In this document: positions 1-10,523 of the stretch, piece by piece | Layout: each line of letters opens with the position of its first letter | Position numbering within the stretch: position 1 is the first letter of the stretch | DNA from: Pestalotiopsis fici W106-1 | Lineage: Eukaryota; Ascomycota; Sordariomycetes; Amphisphaeriales; Sporocadaceae | Reading direction: 5' to 3' | DNA length: 64,000 bases | Assembly (NCBI RefSeq): GCF_000516985.1 | Contig: NW_006917092.1 | Coordinates: forward strand, 1,256,619 to 1,320,618 | Made by a program: the position numbers and the translations under genes | The notes under the pieces: model-generated | Database searches by the model: none | What the model saw: only the letters and a program-made list of their open reading frames with translations | What the model was told of the DNA's origin: nothing

Positions 1-759
1 CGGCCTCTACGCCCGCAGTGTCGAGGACCTGGAGCTCCTGGCCGACGTCTTTGCGCTCGAGGACGACGAGCCCGCCGCCGGTGCGCCGTTCGAGGTCAAG
101 GGCGCCAAGTTCGCCGTGGTCAAGACCACGGCATGGGACCAAGCCGGCCCCGGCACCAGAGCCGCCATGGAGCTCGGCGCCAAGCTGCTGAGAGACCACG
201 GCGCCGAGGTTGAGGAGATTGAGCTGCCGCCCGAGTTCAACGAGGCGCCAGAGTTCCACCGCATCCTCCTCCACAGCGAGGGCAGAGTGTCCTACCTGCC
301 CGAGTACAAGACGGCCAAGGACAAGCTGCACCCGTTCCTGTGCGGACACGTGGAGAATGAGCACAAGATCTCGCGCGCCGCCCAGCTCAAGGCCTTTGAT
401 GGCATGGCTGCGCTGAGGCCCAAGATTGACGCGATTGCTGGCCGGTACGCCGCCATCTTGACACCGAGTGTACCCGATGTCGCGCCCGTCGGTCTCTACA
501 GCACAGGCAGCGCCTCTTTCAACAGCATATGGACTGTGAGTTGACATGAATAGTAGTAACCTTGAATCATTTGACTAATGCTCGATAGGGTTTCCATACA
601 CCAGTTACCAATATCCCTGGATTTAAGGGCGAAGCTGACATGCCGATCGGCCTTTCTCTCGTTGCTCCTAGGTACCATGATAGACATCTATTGGCGGTCT
701 CAAAGGCGGTTGGCAAGATATTCGAAAGTGAGGGAGGCTGGGAGCGAAAGAATTTGTAG
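1..759 (+). CDS. Amidase-signature hydrolase, 3' part (5' end outside window)
   Basis: C-terminal part of an amidase-signature enzyme, which hydrolyses carboxamides with a Ser-cisSer-Lys triad; the triad lies upstream of the window. Reading is open from base 2 (GLYARSVEDLELLADVF). Exon 2-535, intron 536-588 (gtgagt...gactaat...atag), exon 589-759 ending in TAG. After the join the protein reads TGFHTPVTNIPGF, then MPIGLSLVAPRYHDRHLLAVS, the usual conserved C-terminal block of fungal amidases. The next gene is convergent, with its stop at 942. Substrate cannot be told. Family call is firm; the specific activity is unknown. Confidence 0.88.
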
Positions 760-941
760 GACAAGCTTTCTCCAGATATGGAGTGACAAGATGAACCAAA
801 AAATAAAAGAAGAAAAGAAAAAAGATAGAAAGCGTTTTCTCTGATATCTGATCGAGCCACTTGCATAACCTATCGTGAGGAGCTTATAATGAGGGCTTCG
901 ATGCACCTCAGCGCGTCTTGTTGGATCAAGCGTCTCTCTAT

Positions 942-2118
942 TTAGCAGCCAAGCCACAATTCGTCGTCATCGTCCACAAATGCGTAGCTTGGTAGCTCCT
1001 CCATGGGTGATCTGATGGAGTTAGTTGATTGCAATGAGAAAGATTCAGCCAAGAGGTGATATAACTCACAACAGTTGAAAATTGGTGTTGGGATCATACG
1101 GCGCCCATGGTGGCATTGGTTCGTCAAACTTGAGGCTTGCGATGACCTCGTCCATCTGTATGGGAGGTGTGACTTCACCATCACTTGCTTCTTCATCCTT
1201 GGTTGTAGAGTCAAAGTCTTCGGACTCTGTTTCTTCGGGCTCTTTTACATCCTTGTCTTGGACCTCAATCTCGGGGAGCTTGTTTGTCGTGTCGGGCATG
1301 ATGAGTTTTCGATAACGATCATCTGCCTTGAGTCGCTTCAGAGTGACAATGGACATGCCAAGCTGAGCGCCTGGTCTGGCTATAGACTTCCAGTCGCCTT
1401 CTTGGACAATGTACCAACTTTGCGAATCCCAAGATTTGGGCGTAATGAGCCAGAATCGCTGTTGTTGTACTGCCAAGTGGATAGATGAATCTGATTTGAA
1501 CGCAAATTCGAGGAAGCTCAAGAAGCCCTTCTGACACATCAGTGGCTCGAACTACATCAGAATGCCCCTCTAACTACTACTCACGTCAAAAGTATTGCAG
1601 ACTTCCAGCGGTACCGGATAACGGCGACCGAGGGCATCCTGAAATCGCATCGGTTTCTGGTCCCAGGGCTCTAGTGAATTGGTGATATGCGCCTTGAGGT
1701 CCTGTGAACAGTATTTGGCCTGCATCAGCCCGAGCATATCACCATGATGCCGCATGCGGGTTTCAAATTGAGTTATCTTGTCCTTTTTGAACAGCGAGAA
1801 CTGGACTCGGCGCACGAGCCTCACGCGCTGGCGACGGTCATTGAACTTGTCGAGGTATTTTTGAAAACTGTTGATACATTCATGGCAATCATCAATCACT
1901 TGTCTCATGGCCGCCACATCATCCTCGCTCATGGCGGTGCCTCCACGAAAGGCCCGCTCAATCGAGGCGCACACGCCGAGGAAGGTTTGGAGGTCCTTTT
2001 TCGACACGGAAATGTGTTGAGCGATACTTCCATTGCTGTCAATTGCATCGTACAACTTGTATGCAATCTGCGTCAAGGTAATTATATCACCAAAGCTGCC
2101 AAACGTAAATGAAGCCAT
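942..2118 (-). CDS. Helical N-terminal domain plus ubiquitin-like fold protein
   Basis: About 361 aa in three exons: 2118-1585, 1551-1070 and 1011-942. The N-terminal 150 residues form an amphipathic helical domain of the kind found at the start of fungal NLR/HeLo-like signalling proteins (starts MASFTFGSFGDIITLTQIAYKL). A ubiquitin-like segment follows: MRFQDALGRRYPVPLEVCNTFD joined to FEPLMCQKGFLSFLEFAF. The C-terminus is acidic and disordered, ending DDDDELWLGC. Intron 1012-1069 is normal (58 nt). The first intron, 1552-1584, would be only 33 nt; a 39 nt version (1546-1584) is also in frame. Proteins of this type are thought to be adaptors in fungal cell-death signalling (inference from domain class); no enzyme motif is seen. 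Confidence 0.72.
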
Positions 2119-2959
2119 TTGGCGATGCTAGTTCGCGATAGAGATGAGAAAGACTGGGGGATTAAACAGTTTCACTAGCCTTTTCCACCCACGACCAAAA
2201 ATAACCAAAAATAACGTTAATCGCACACAATGGAATCTCCAGGGCTGTGAGGGGTTTCTTAGAAGCGCCCGCCCGCAATGGTTCGCCAACTTTCAAGGAA
2301 TCCTCAGCTGAACTGACTTGCCTTGGCACCATGGTAAAAGACCCAAGGACCAATTGCGCGTTCCCCTGTCGGTGGCTTTGAGCCTGCACGTTGCTGCTCA
2401 GCCCCAGAGACAGCACAACCACCTTGGCGAATCATGTCATAGACGAGACATCAGGTGGTCCAGCGTATCAGTCTCTTGGATTGGCTTGAATGCATAATTC
2501 GATTTTTATAGCATCTGCTTGTTTCGTACACTTGGTTGCCTCCAAGGAAACTGTTGAAAACCTCACAAATTGCGAAGGAAATCGCTAAACATAACTCCAT
2601 TTTCATTTGGTTTTTTTTTTAATAAAAAAAAAAAAAAGGTCCCACAAGTAATGTAGTTTTAGCTATTACAGTGTGGAAAACATAGATAAAAAGTATATTG
2701 AAAATAATTGAAAAATAGTTTATGCTTATTTTATTGATTGCTGTAAGGCGGCTTTGGCTAGGTGCTATCCAACTCGCTTTTAAAAAACTACGGCCATGGA
2801 ATCTTGCAACGCCAAAATACGGTTGCTTATCTTGCGCCGTCTGGTGCTCCTCAGTTTCGCTCGTGTTGTCTAACCCGATTTTTCCCCTTGTCCATTTCCT
2901 CAAATAGGGCTACCAGAGTCTTCCACATCTCGATTTGGTTGAAATTGAATCCAATTGTC
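2119..2959. other. Intergenic, no gene seen
   Basis: Upstream region of the ubiquitin-like-fold gene and downstream region of the DUF1993 gene. It holds a T/A-homopolymer-rich patch around 2610-2640 and an AT-rich stretch to about 2720. Short open frames on both strands show no recognisable protein. Confidence 0.6.
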
Positions 2960-3552
2960 TTATTCAACCTTGTGAAAGACATCCTTGAGGTAATCAAAAG
3001 CTCCGAGCGGCACACCCTGGGTCCGGAGAATGCAATACGCCGAGCCCAGGTGAAAGTGGAAGTTGGCGAGACAGTACTCTGAAAAGTAGGTCTGGCCCGA
3101 CTCAAACCGAAAGTTGCCCATCTTTGTCTCCATGATAATGGGCGAGTCGACGCCCTTGTCAATGCTTTCCGTGTCGGCCTTGCTCAGGTAGTCGACGGTG
3201 CGGTCAATACGGCCGCACAGCTGGTCAAACGTCTCCTCATTGTCCTCGACGGCAACGTGCTCAACGCCGGATACCCGCTCCACGAAGAAGGCGACGGTAT
3301 TGCAGCATGATTGCACCTGATAGGCCAAGCTATATGTGATGATGTTTCAATAAGCCGATGTTCCTTTTCTGGCTCGCTTCTGGATCTGCCCGTCACTCAC
3401 CCTCGCATGTCTGAGATCAGACGGTAGTTGATGACCTCTTCATGCTTGATGGACTTTTCATTTGCAAATGTCTCGGCTTTTCTCACAATGGCCGAGAGGT
3501 TATGGAGGTACTTTGTGAAAATGGGAATAGACTGCTTGGAAAGAGAAGTCAT
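2960..3552 (-). CDS. DUF1993 family protein
   Basis: About 173 aa in two exons: 3552-3401 and 3329-2960, intron 3330-3400 (gtgagt...tatag, 71 nt). Starts MTSLSKQSIPIFTKYLHNL and ends GAFDYLKDVFHKVE. This matches the fungal/bacterial DUF1993 family, whose members resemble DinB-type four-helix bundles and are normally about 170 aa, so the length is complete. Internal features include a conserved FRFESGQTYFSEYCLANFHF block and an HLGSAYCILR helix. Biochemical role is unknown. The start is the first ATG, just upstream of a pyrimidine-rich leader. Confidence 0.8.
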
Positions 3553-4299
3553 GGTGGCGGTCTGATAGCTGCGCAGTGTCCACAATGGATATAAATTGAA
3601 TGTAAATTGTAGGTAGAAAGCTAGAGTTGGAAATGGGAATCGGCGTGGTATTTGAAGATATTGTAGGAAATAACAAGACGCAACATGCCAAGGTACAGAC
3701 TTTATATATGACATGTGAAGCACCAGCACATAACTCCCAACATAAGTGCTCGTGTAAGCATGGGGCGCCTTTCTTTCCGCGCAATACCACAGACTGACAT
3801 GATATGTAAGCACTACACAAAGCTAGAAGCTAGCGACGACCACATTGTGTACACAGGAGACCGACCATAACGGGCCCCACAAGCCTACCTAGTTGTCGTG
3901 GCTTACAAGCGAAAAATATAGACGTGGTTCCCCCTGGACGATAAAACTCATCTTGGCTTTGATGCATGCGTTATGTTTGTGTTGGTTCCCCGCCACATTG
4001 TGATATAAAACTTACCGCTCCCCGTTTCGTTTGTCTAAAAGCAAATGTCGTCCATGTCCGTATCTGATAGGTAGGCAGCTGAGTAGGTAAGCAAGTCTGC
4101 GAAGTTGCTCCGCGTAGTTAAAAAGTGTCCGACTTAGGTCTCACGGATCGCACATTCAAGGCGGGGTAATAAGGGGACTTCATACTACAGATCAGGCCGA
4201 TCTTACAAATCAATTCTACATTTCTAGACGCTACAGATTAGTCGCCCAAAGCGGTGCACGACAGAGACCCCCCGTCCAATAACGAATAATGTTGGGCTG
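3553..4299. other. Intergenic, promoter of DUF1993 gene and 3' flank of GST gene
   Basis: About 750 bases with short shadow frames only. A TATA-like run (atataaa, about 3583-3600) lies just upstream of the DUF1993 start on the minus strand. No repeat or RNA gene is recognised. Confidence 0.5.
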
Positions 4300-5451
4300 T
4301 TACAGCTTCTCATCGTCTTTCAGAGGCTCAACTGGAATGGCGGGGCCTTTGGGGATGATAAGGACAGATTCGGCGGTCACGATCCTCTGACGAGAATTTG
4401 CGTAGCCGGCGCTATAGTGGTCGATGTACGGCTGCGTGGTTCGGTAGAATGCACCGTTGGTCCGCTCAGTCTGGTCCCAGTATAGCCGCCTCAGCCAGAG
4501 GTGCAGGTGCGGATAGTCGTGTCGAATGGTCTTCAGGTTGCACATGAAGACGGTGTGGTAAGCGACATCGAGGCGGACAATGGTAGGATAAAGTCGCACG
4601 TCGGCCTCGGTCATGTAGTCACCAAGGAGGTACGGCTTGCCATGCCCCGCTAGAATGCCCTCGAGCCTGTCGAGGGACTCGAACAGCGCGTACAGGTTCT
4701 TCTCGTACACATCTTGGGCGGTGGCAAAGCCCGTCTTGTAAACACCATTGTTGACCGTATTGTATACCCAGTCATTCAGCTCATCAATTTGCGCCTGCAG
4801 CGCCTCTGGGTAGAGGCCGCCGCCGGGCTGGTTGACCTCGCGGTACTCCTCGGGCAGCAGGTCGTCAAACTCGCTGTACAGCATGCGTATGATCTCGCTA
4901 CTCTCATTGTTGACCATGGTGTCCGTCTTCTTGTCCCAAAGCACCGGCACCGTAACGCGGCCGCTAAAGCCCGGCTCGACTCTCTCATAGATTTCTCGCA
5001 AGAGCTTGATGCCTGGGTGCAGCGGGTCTTCGGTCAATGCGCCCTTAAAGGCGCCATCAAATTCCCATCCCTTGTGGCCCAAGTCGCCGAGCATGTAGAG
5101 ATCTATGATGTCCTCGAGGTGCTTGTATGCGCGAACAATCAATGTGCGATGTGCCTATAGAGCCTCGTTAATCTTCTCCTGGATGCTATGTATTAATTTG
5201 CAAAGACTTGTAGATGCACTTACCCAGGGGCACCCTGGTGAGAGGTATAGCGCATAGCGTCCCTTCTCTACAGGGAATTTGGCGTTTGGATCCCGGGAAA
5301 CAAAATTGCGAAAAGTGGAATCTGGACGGACATAGTGGCCGTCCTTTTGGTAATTAAGTCTTGGAACCTATCATACTCAGTCAGCTTGATGCCAGCAGTA
5401 TTAGCTCAAGAATGTTATGGGTGAGATACTTGCCTTGGTATTTTCTGCCAT
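4300..5451 (-). CDS. Omega/xi-class glutathione S-transferase (glutathionyl-hydroquinone reductase type)
   Basis: About 338 aa in three exons: 5451-5434 (only six codons, MAENTK), 5367-5224 and 5154-4300. The thioredoxin-fold N-terminus contains [18 protein letters not shown] is the catalytic cysteine motif of the ECM4/xi class that reduces glutathionyl-quinones. It continues with [24 protein letters not shown] (GSH-binding loop) and an alpha-helical C-terminal domain with [19 protein letters not shown]. Length matches the family (320-370). Intron 5155-5223 is gt-ag; intron 5368-5433 has a GC donor (AAG|gcaagt...gatag), with no GT alternative nearby that keeps the frame. Likely cytosolic, quinone or xenobiotic detoxification. 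Confidence 0.9.
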
Positions 5452-5996
5452 GTTCGTATCACACTATCACAATGGTCGGGAGATAAGTTGTAGTTGCTAG
5501 TCAAGTAGAAGATCACCCAGCCGACGCGAAGAAATGAACCTGATATTGTCTCTTCTGTATGGATATTCCAAATGTGAAGAATTTCGAGTGTATTATATGT
5601 TAAAGATCAAAGGCAGTATGTAAGCATGACTAATTCTGTCTTTTCTCACTGCATATGTCGTAATTGCTTGCTAAAGCCAATTGAGTGCAGTAACCCACTC
5701 AACAGTCACTGCGCCTCTCTCAGCGTGCCGCCCGCCCTTCTGACCGTTTCCCCATTCTGACAAAGGAACCGCGCGGGTATTTTGCTGTCAAATGCGGTCC
5801 TTACTGCGGTGTCTTCTGATATGAGAATGGTAGAAAATTTTCATCTTTCATTCGTAGAATCTTGTTTCTTTCCATCATGACCATGACTATAAGCATATCA
5901 AGTATCAGACATGCTTCCTTGGACATGCCGCATAAACTTTCATAATTGCCCCATCCTAGAAACACATATAACCATCCATTGAGGTCATCAGTAGTC
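5452..5996. other. Intergenic, GST promoter
   Basis: Upstream region of the GST gene and 3' flank of the repeat protein. No convincing coding sequence; only short frames. Confidence 0.5.
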
Positions 5997-6476
5997 CTAT
6001 AACTTTGAGTCTCTGTTCCGTCGTGCGCCTTCCTCCTCTGGCTTGGGAATAAGGTCATTATTCTCGGCCTTCATACTGATCGGATCGCCTAGTTGACTGG
6101 GGTTCGCGTTGGGACCATGTACTTTCTTGGCCGCCTTCTCCCTCAACGTCTCTCGGTGGCTTGATCTGACGCTGCTATCTGGCGACGGCGAAGAAGCAGA
6201 CTGGCCCGCGCCCTCTTCGTCTGGGCCAGGCACGTAGTCGCTTTGCTCGGCCTTGAGACTGATGGGGTCGTCGAGCATGCTCGGGTTCGCGTCCGAGCCG
6301 TGGAGCGCCCGGGTAGCCTTTTCGCGCAGCTTCTCGGGCATCTTGGCAATTTCCTCGGCGGTGGGAATATATGGCTCGGGCAAGGACTCGAGGGCCTTGT
6401 CTTCGGCGAGGGATAGTGTCTCCTTGATTCTCTCAAAGCCCGAGACCAGAGAGTTCTTCAAGTATGTGATGAACAT
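5997..6476 (-). CDS. Small hydrophilic protein with a 41-residue tandem repeat
   Basis: Intronless, 159 aa. Residues 50-90 and 111-151 are two copies of one unit, each beginning LREKA, with HG(S/P)(D/N)ANPS, (D/G)DPIS(L/M)KAE and closing (D/E)EEGA. The copies are separated by a Ser-rich linker (GQSASSPSPDSSVRSS). The N-terminus (MFITYLKNSLVSGFERIKE) is a short amphipathic stretch, not a clear signal peptide. The protein is strongly charged and probably disordered. I recall the NPSQLGDPIS-type motif from small uncharacterised fungal proteins, but no function is established. Start is the first ATG. Confidence 0.7.
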   Translation of the reverse strand: MFITYLKNSLVSGFERIKETLSLAEDKALESLPEPYIPTAEEIAKMPEKLREKATRALHGSDANPSMLDDPISLKAEQSDYVPGPDEEGAGQSASSPSPDSSVRSSHRETLREKAAKKVHGPNANPSQLGDPISMKAENNDLIPKPEEEGARRNRDSKL

Positions 6477-7254
6477 TGGGAATCACAAATATTATTCGAC
6501 AGATGGCCTGGTTCGGTATATAATTTGCACATTGATTTCTTATTACACAGGTAGACAGCTTGTGATGCTAGCTAGACTTCATTAATCATTACATTTGCTG
6601 GTGAACATAAATACCGAGGATAACTCAAGCATGTGGCAGCAACTACAGACAGAGCCATGACCTCATTATCATATGCCTCAACCTCCTCAACTGTGAAAAC
6701 CCTTTGAGCTTCGGTTTGGGAGGTACGTATTAGTCAATGACCTCACGAAGACTACTATGGTGACGCTCTAAGGTTTCGCGGGGATGGTCGAGGGTCCCCC
6801 GCGTTTCAGTGGGAGGTTAGCGCTGTCAGGCCTAGAGATCAACGATTAGCGCAACGCAGGGCTGTCTGGAATGCCCCGCGGTAAGGCCCTTTAGTGGCCT
6901 GTGGTCAGATCCGATTGGTGTCAGCCCCTCCCCATGGAGACCTACCTGGCGATTGCTTCACGCAAAGCTGTAAATAGACCAACACTATCAACGTTTGGAA
7001 CATTTCGAAGAACACCTACCAGCAGAAATAACAAAAATGACTGTCAGTAAGATACAAAAGTATGTACACGCAGTCAGTCTCCTGAGGGGTACTCGAATCG
7101 AGAAAAGGCGCCTGGAATCATTAGCATCAGAGAGAAATGTTCAAGTACTGTCCCAAAACTCTAGAGAGAAGTGTACAAACACCAAAGTGCTCGAAAAAGT
7201 TGTGGCATTACGGGTATATACAACGTTATCATGACATATGTACAGCTCCTGTTG
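6477..7254. other. Intergenic
   Basis: Upstream of the repeat protein and 3' flank of the next minus-strand gene. A TATA-like element (gtatataat) sits near 6515-6525 on the side of the repeat protein. The open frame at 6995-7234 has no ATG start and no recognisable content. Confidence 0.5.
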
Positions 7255-8439
7255 CTAGCAATCATTCCGCCTCCGACCATGGGGTCTGATACGTATAGAC
7301 TCTGGTAGGGGCTTCTGTATGCGTCCAATCTCTGGACTCGTTCTCCTAATAGACCTTACCGGACTACCTTCTCGCCTGTTTTTTCTTGATTTTACGTACT
7401 CATTGAGTACTTGTGTATATAATGGTGACGATGACTGTTGACCAGCCTTGGTAGCTGCCGTCGATGTCTTAGTCTGCTCTTGTAATGGATACGACTTCAG
7501 GTTAGATTCATCCCGAGGAGTTGGCGTTTCCGAATCTTCCTCCACTGATCCCACCACGGCCCGCGTCGACTCTACACACTCTGCAGGTGCGTACGAGTCA
7601 CGATGACCGTGAGAATGCGTGATATCAGCGATATCAGATACAGATGAAAACGGCGTATCATCAAAGTCATCATCTTGCGATGTCTCATCCTCGTCGCATT
7701 GGGAGGGTAGCGCCGAGTCCATGGTGGCATCGAACTCCTCGTTTGCATATGCAATGGCTCGAGTAGCTGTCAACACACCAAGCACATGATCCTCAGGATC
7801 AGTGTCAATGGGCGATACAGCAGACGAGTTGCTGCACATGGTCATGGAGCGCGGCGATGGGGGGAGATGACTTGCGGGTAACGAGGTCGTGTGAATGGTG
7901 AGAGGTTCATGTGTAAGAAAGTCATGGTCGTCATCATCAAAGAAAGGCGTGCCCGAGTCTGCTGTAGAGACGGAGTCGATGGTGTCGATCGAGTGGGCAA
8001 GAAAATCGGAGACGGAGGAAACAGTCGTCGAGGTCTGCGCGTCGTCGTCGCCATGGGTATGGTGCCAGGGATGCGACTCGGGAAGATATGAAGCAAAGTA
8101 CCTCACGAGGGAATCGAGCGACCTGGTGCGAAACAGCTGGATGGCGAACTGCCACTGCTCGGTGCCGATGAGCTTGGGGTTGGCAATGATCTCGAACGAG
8201 GCGGACTCAAGAGTCTCGTTCAGCTCGCGCAAGCGTAATTCCTTGCGGTCGGCGAGCAGGGCGTGGAACTCATCCTGGGTGCTTGCCGTATTCGAGATTT
8301 CCCATACATCGTGGTGGAAGGCCTCGGGGTCTTGTATGGAGGAAGGGAATGTGTTGTACTGATCATGGAGAGTGGTGAAGAGGTCCTCTCTCTTCAAGCC
8401 AAACTTCCAGGCGGGCCATGTCCAGCCCCGGTCGTCCAT
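7255..8439 (-). CDS. Conserved hypothetical protein (394 aa)
   Basis: Single-exon gene. The N-terminal ~130 residues look folded (MDDRGWTWPAWKFGLKREDL; then EFHALLADRKELRLRELNE and WQFAIQLFRTRSLDSLVRYF). The rest is low complexity: Ser/Thr/Asp-rich acidic from about 130 to 330, then a basic tail (SRKNRREGSPVRSIRRTSPE ... GRRRNDC). No catalytic motif, signal peptide or membrane segment is visible. The pattern suggests a regulatory or scaffold protein, but that is inference; I do not recognise a named family. The coding sense is supported by ordered codon use over the whole frame and by an ATG at its start. Confidence 0.75.
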   Translation of the reverse strand: MDDRGWTWPAWKFGLKREDLFTTLHDQYNTFPSSIQDPEAFHHDVWEISNTASTQDEFHALLADRKELRLRELNETLESASFEIIANPKLIGTEQWQFAIQLFRTRSLDSLVRYFASYLPESHPWHHTHGDDDAQTSTTVSSVSDFLAHSIDTIDSVSTADSGTPFFDDDDHDFLTHEPLTIHTTSLPASHLPPSPRSMTMCSNSSAVSPIDTDPEDHVLGVLTATRAIAYANEEFDATMDSALPSQCDEDETSQDDDFDDTPFSSVSDIADITHSHGHRDSYAPAECVESTRAVVGSVEEDSETPTPRDESNLKSYPLQEQTKTSTAATKAGQQSSSPLYTQVLNEYVKSRKNRREGSPVRSIRRTSPEIGRIQKPLPESIRIRPHGRRRNDC

Positions 8440-10523
8440 GTCATACGTCTAGTAGGAAAGTATCTATGGGGTATCGAAGAAAAGAATCCTGATTGCGCCA
8501 AAACCGGAAAAGAGAAAGATGGAAAATGGGGTATCAGAAAATCGTCAATGTTGCGCGTGGGCGGTGGTTGTGAGCGAGGAAAGCCGCTCGGGGCGTTCGT
8601 TCATAAGATGCTGCTGCTGCTTTTGGGTCTCATCGGTACTTTCGAGTGACTCGAATCGTCTAAATACAGCGTGTGGAACCCATTTCGACTAAATAAATGC
8701 AATTTTTGAAGCTGCTGAAAGAATCGGAGTCGCAAAAATATCGTCGTCTTTTTTGGCGGGCGTGTATTTTGCGATCGAGACTCTGAGACTTGCAACAACA
8801 ACAACAGTGTGGACAGGACAGCAGCGCAGCAGCCCTTTGACGGAGGGAGACTCGGGATGAAAGGGCAGGTGGGCGACCGGCCCATCATCATTCAACTGTT
8901 GTTGGCCTGAGGCATCTAGACTAATGTGGCCATTTTGGGGCTCAGGCAGCGCTAGCGTCAGATTTCGGGCACAAGATCGCTGCGCCCAGACGCAAACCGC
9001 CAATCAGCACCCCTGAAAATGCCGGGTGTGGAACATGGCGCCCAATCATCGCTGACGCATGATGAAAACATGCAAAACCCTTGCGGAATCCTGCAGCTCA
9101 TTCGCGACTTTTCATTCACACCATCTCACAAGTGATGCGACAGTCTAGATCAACAGTAGGGTGTATCTACTTGACACTCACCACCAACAGCTCTTCATCA
9201 AAGCAAGGAGCCGAGACTGCATCAACGCGAAAATTACTGGACTCACTCCATACAGTAATCACGACACCTCCCTCTCCCATACATTGAAGCAATTCCAGAA
9301 CCCAGAAGCCCCGGCCCTGCCTGGACAACAGCCAGTCCGATCCAGGACAGCAAGACAGTAAGCGGGAGGTCGTCATTGTTCTCGTATCGGCTGGTCACAT
9401 CATTCACACTCGTTGCCAGAGGGCACTCGAGGCAGTCTCAGGCATCTTCATCTGTCATCCATTGCTTTCCTTCTATTGTCACGTGGTAGTATTTGGTCAG
9501 TGAGGCCGCCATTCACTAGCCTTGGCTCTGGCTCGCTGATTATAGAACTTCCCATCTGCTGCCCTCAACCACCAAACAGCTGGGCGACTTCATTCGCCAT
9601 GATGTTTCGTACCTGCTCTAGTAGGCGCATTAGAGACGAACCAAGGCACACATCCACCACCACATTCAGGGACAAACTAGCAAGAGACATGAAATTAAGC
9701 TTTGACATGATTCAAACATTTCCTTCTCTCCACCATCACCAAATACCCGTATCGACATGATGGGCCGTAGCGATTATTTATATAGCACGGAACGTCGTAT
9801 TTCACTATAAATAATCGACGATTGGGCACATCTCAAGTGAGGGCAATTTTCATCGCGTGTGCGGCAATGCGGGCTGCTCATGTCATGCGGCGGCGCGCAA
9901 TAGCCTTGTGAACGGCCCCCGTGGCTCAGCGGATCCTTCGAGGCAAGCCGTGCTCTGGTTCTTCGACTAACACCGTCCCATGTCGACCAAATTGCCCCAT
10001 CGTCTACAGTTCAGGGACAGTGTGCAGTGGCCTGCTGTGCAGGTCTATGGCGGCTCAGTATTAAAACCCATGCCCTCCTGTCCTAGCAGAGTGCCCGATG
10101 GGTCACCCTAGCCTGTGAGAAACAGCAGGTCTCCTCCCAGCACGTCGGTATGCGGGATCAGCCGCACTAGACTTCTGACTGTTTCCATGACTCTGCTTTC
10201 TTCACCTCAATAATCTCGAGGCCCGTATCTGGACAGAGTCGAGGTCTCAAGGACAGTTCATCTGACGGATCTTATACTTCCATTACGTAGGACACAGACC
10301 TAGGGTTCTCTTTTCTCACTGCTTCCTAGACACAGAAACGGTCCCTTCAAAGTGTAAAAGCTTCCCCACATCTGCAGCCTATCTCATTTCTCTCCTCTTC
10401 CTCTCTATCTCACCTTTGCTGCCTATATCCTCGTACTAGCAGCTTCCCGGTCTCGCATCTCCAAACCCTATTTCTCATACATGTCCACAAATCCAACGCT
10501 CTTCCCCAGACTGCTGCCTCGTC
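8440..10523. other. 2.1 kb gene-free divergent promoter region
   Basis: Lies between the divergent hypothetical gene (-) and kinase gene (+). It holds several short frames without ATG/coding character, a CTG/GCT run near 8608-8620, an inverted repeat at 9771-9817, and a long pyrimidine-rich leader (about 10300-10470) directly before the kinase ATG, typical of a fungal transcription start region. I see no RNA gene or transposon. Confidence 0.55.
9771..9817. repeat. AT-rich inverted repeat
   Basis: Left arm 9771-9785 (cgattatttatatag) and right arm 9805-9817 (ctataaataatcg) are complementary apart from a two-base gap, with a 19-base spacer. It could form a cruciform/hairpin or be a palindromic protein site in the kinase upstream region. 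No function is known. Confidence 0.6.

Noticed and set aside
6995..7234. 80-codon ORF
   Set aside because: Begins with TTG, no family likeness.
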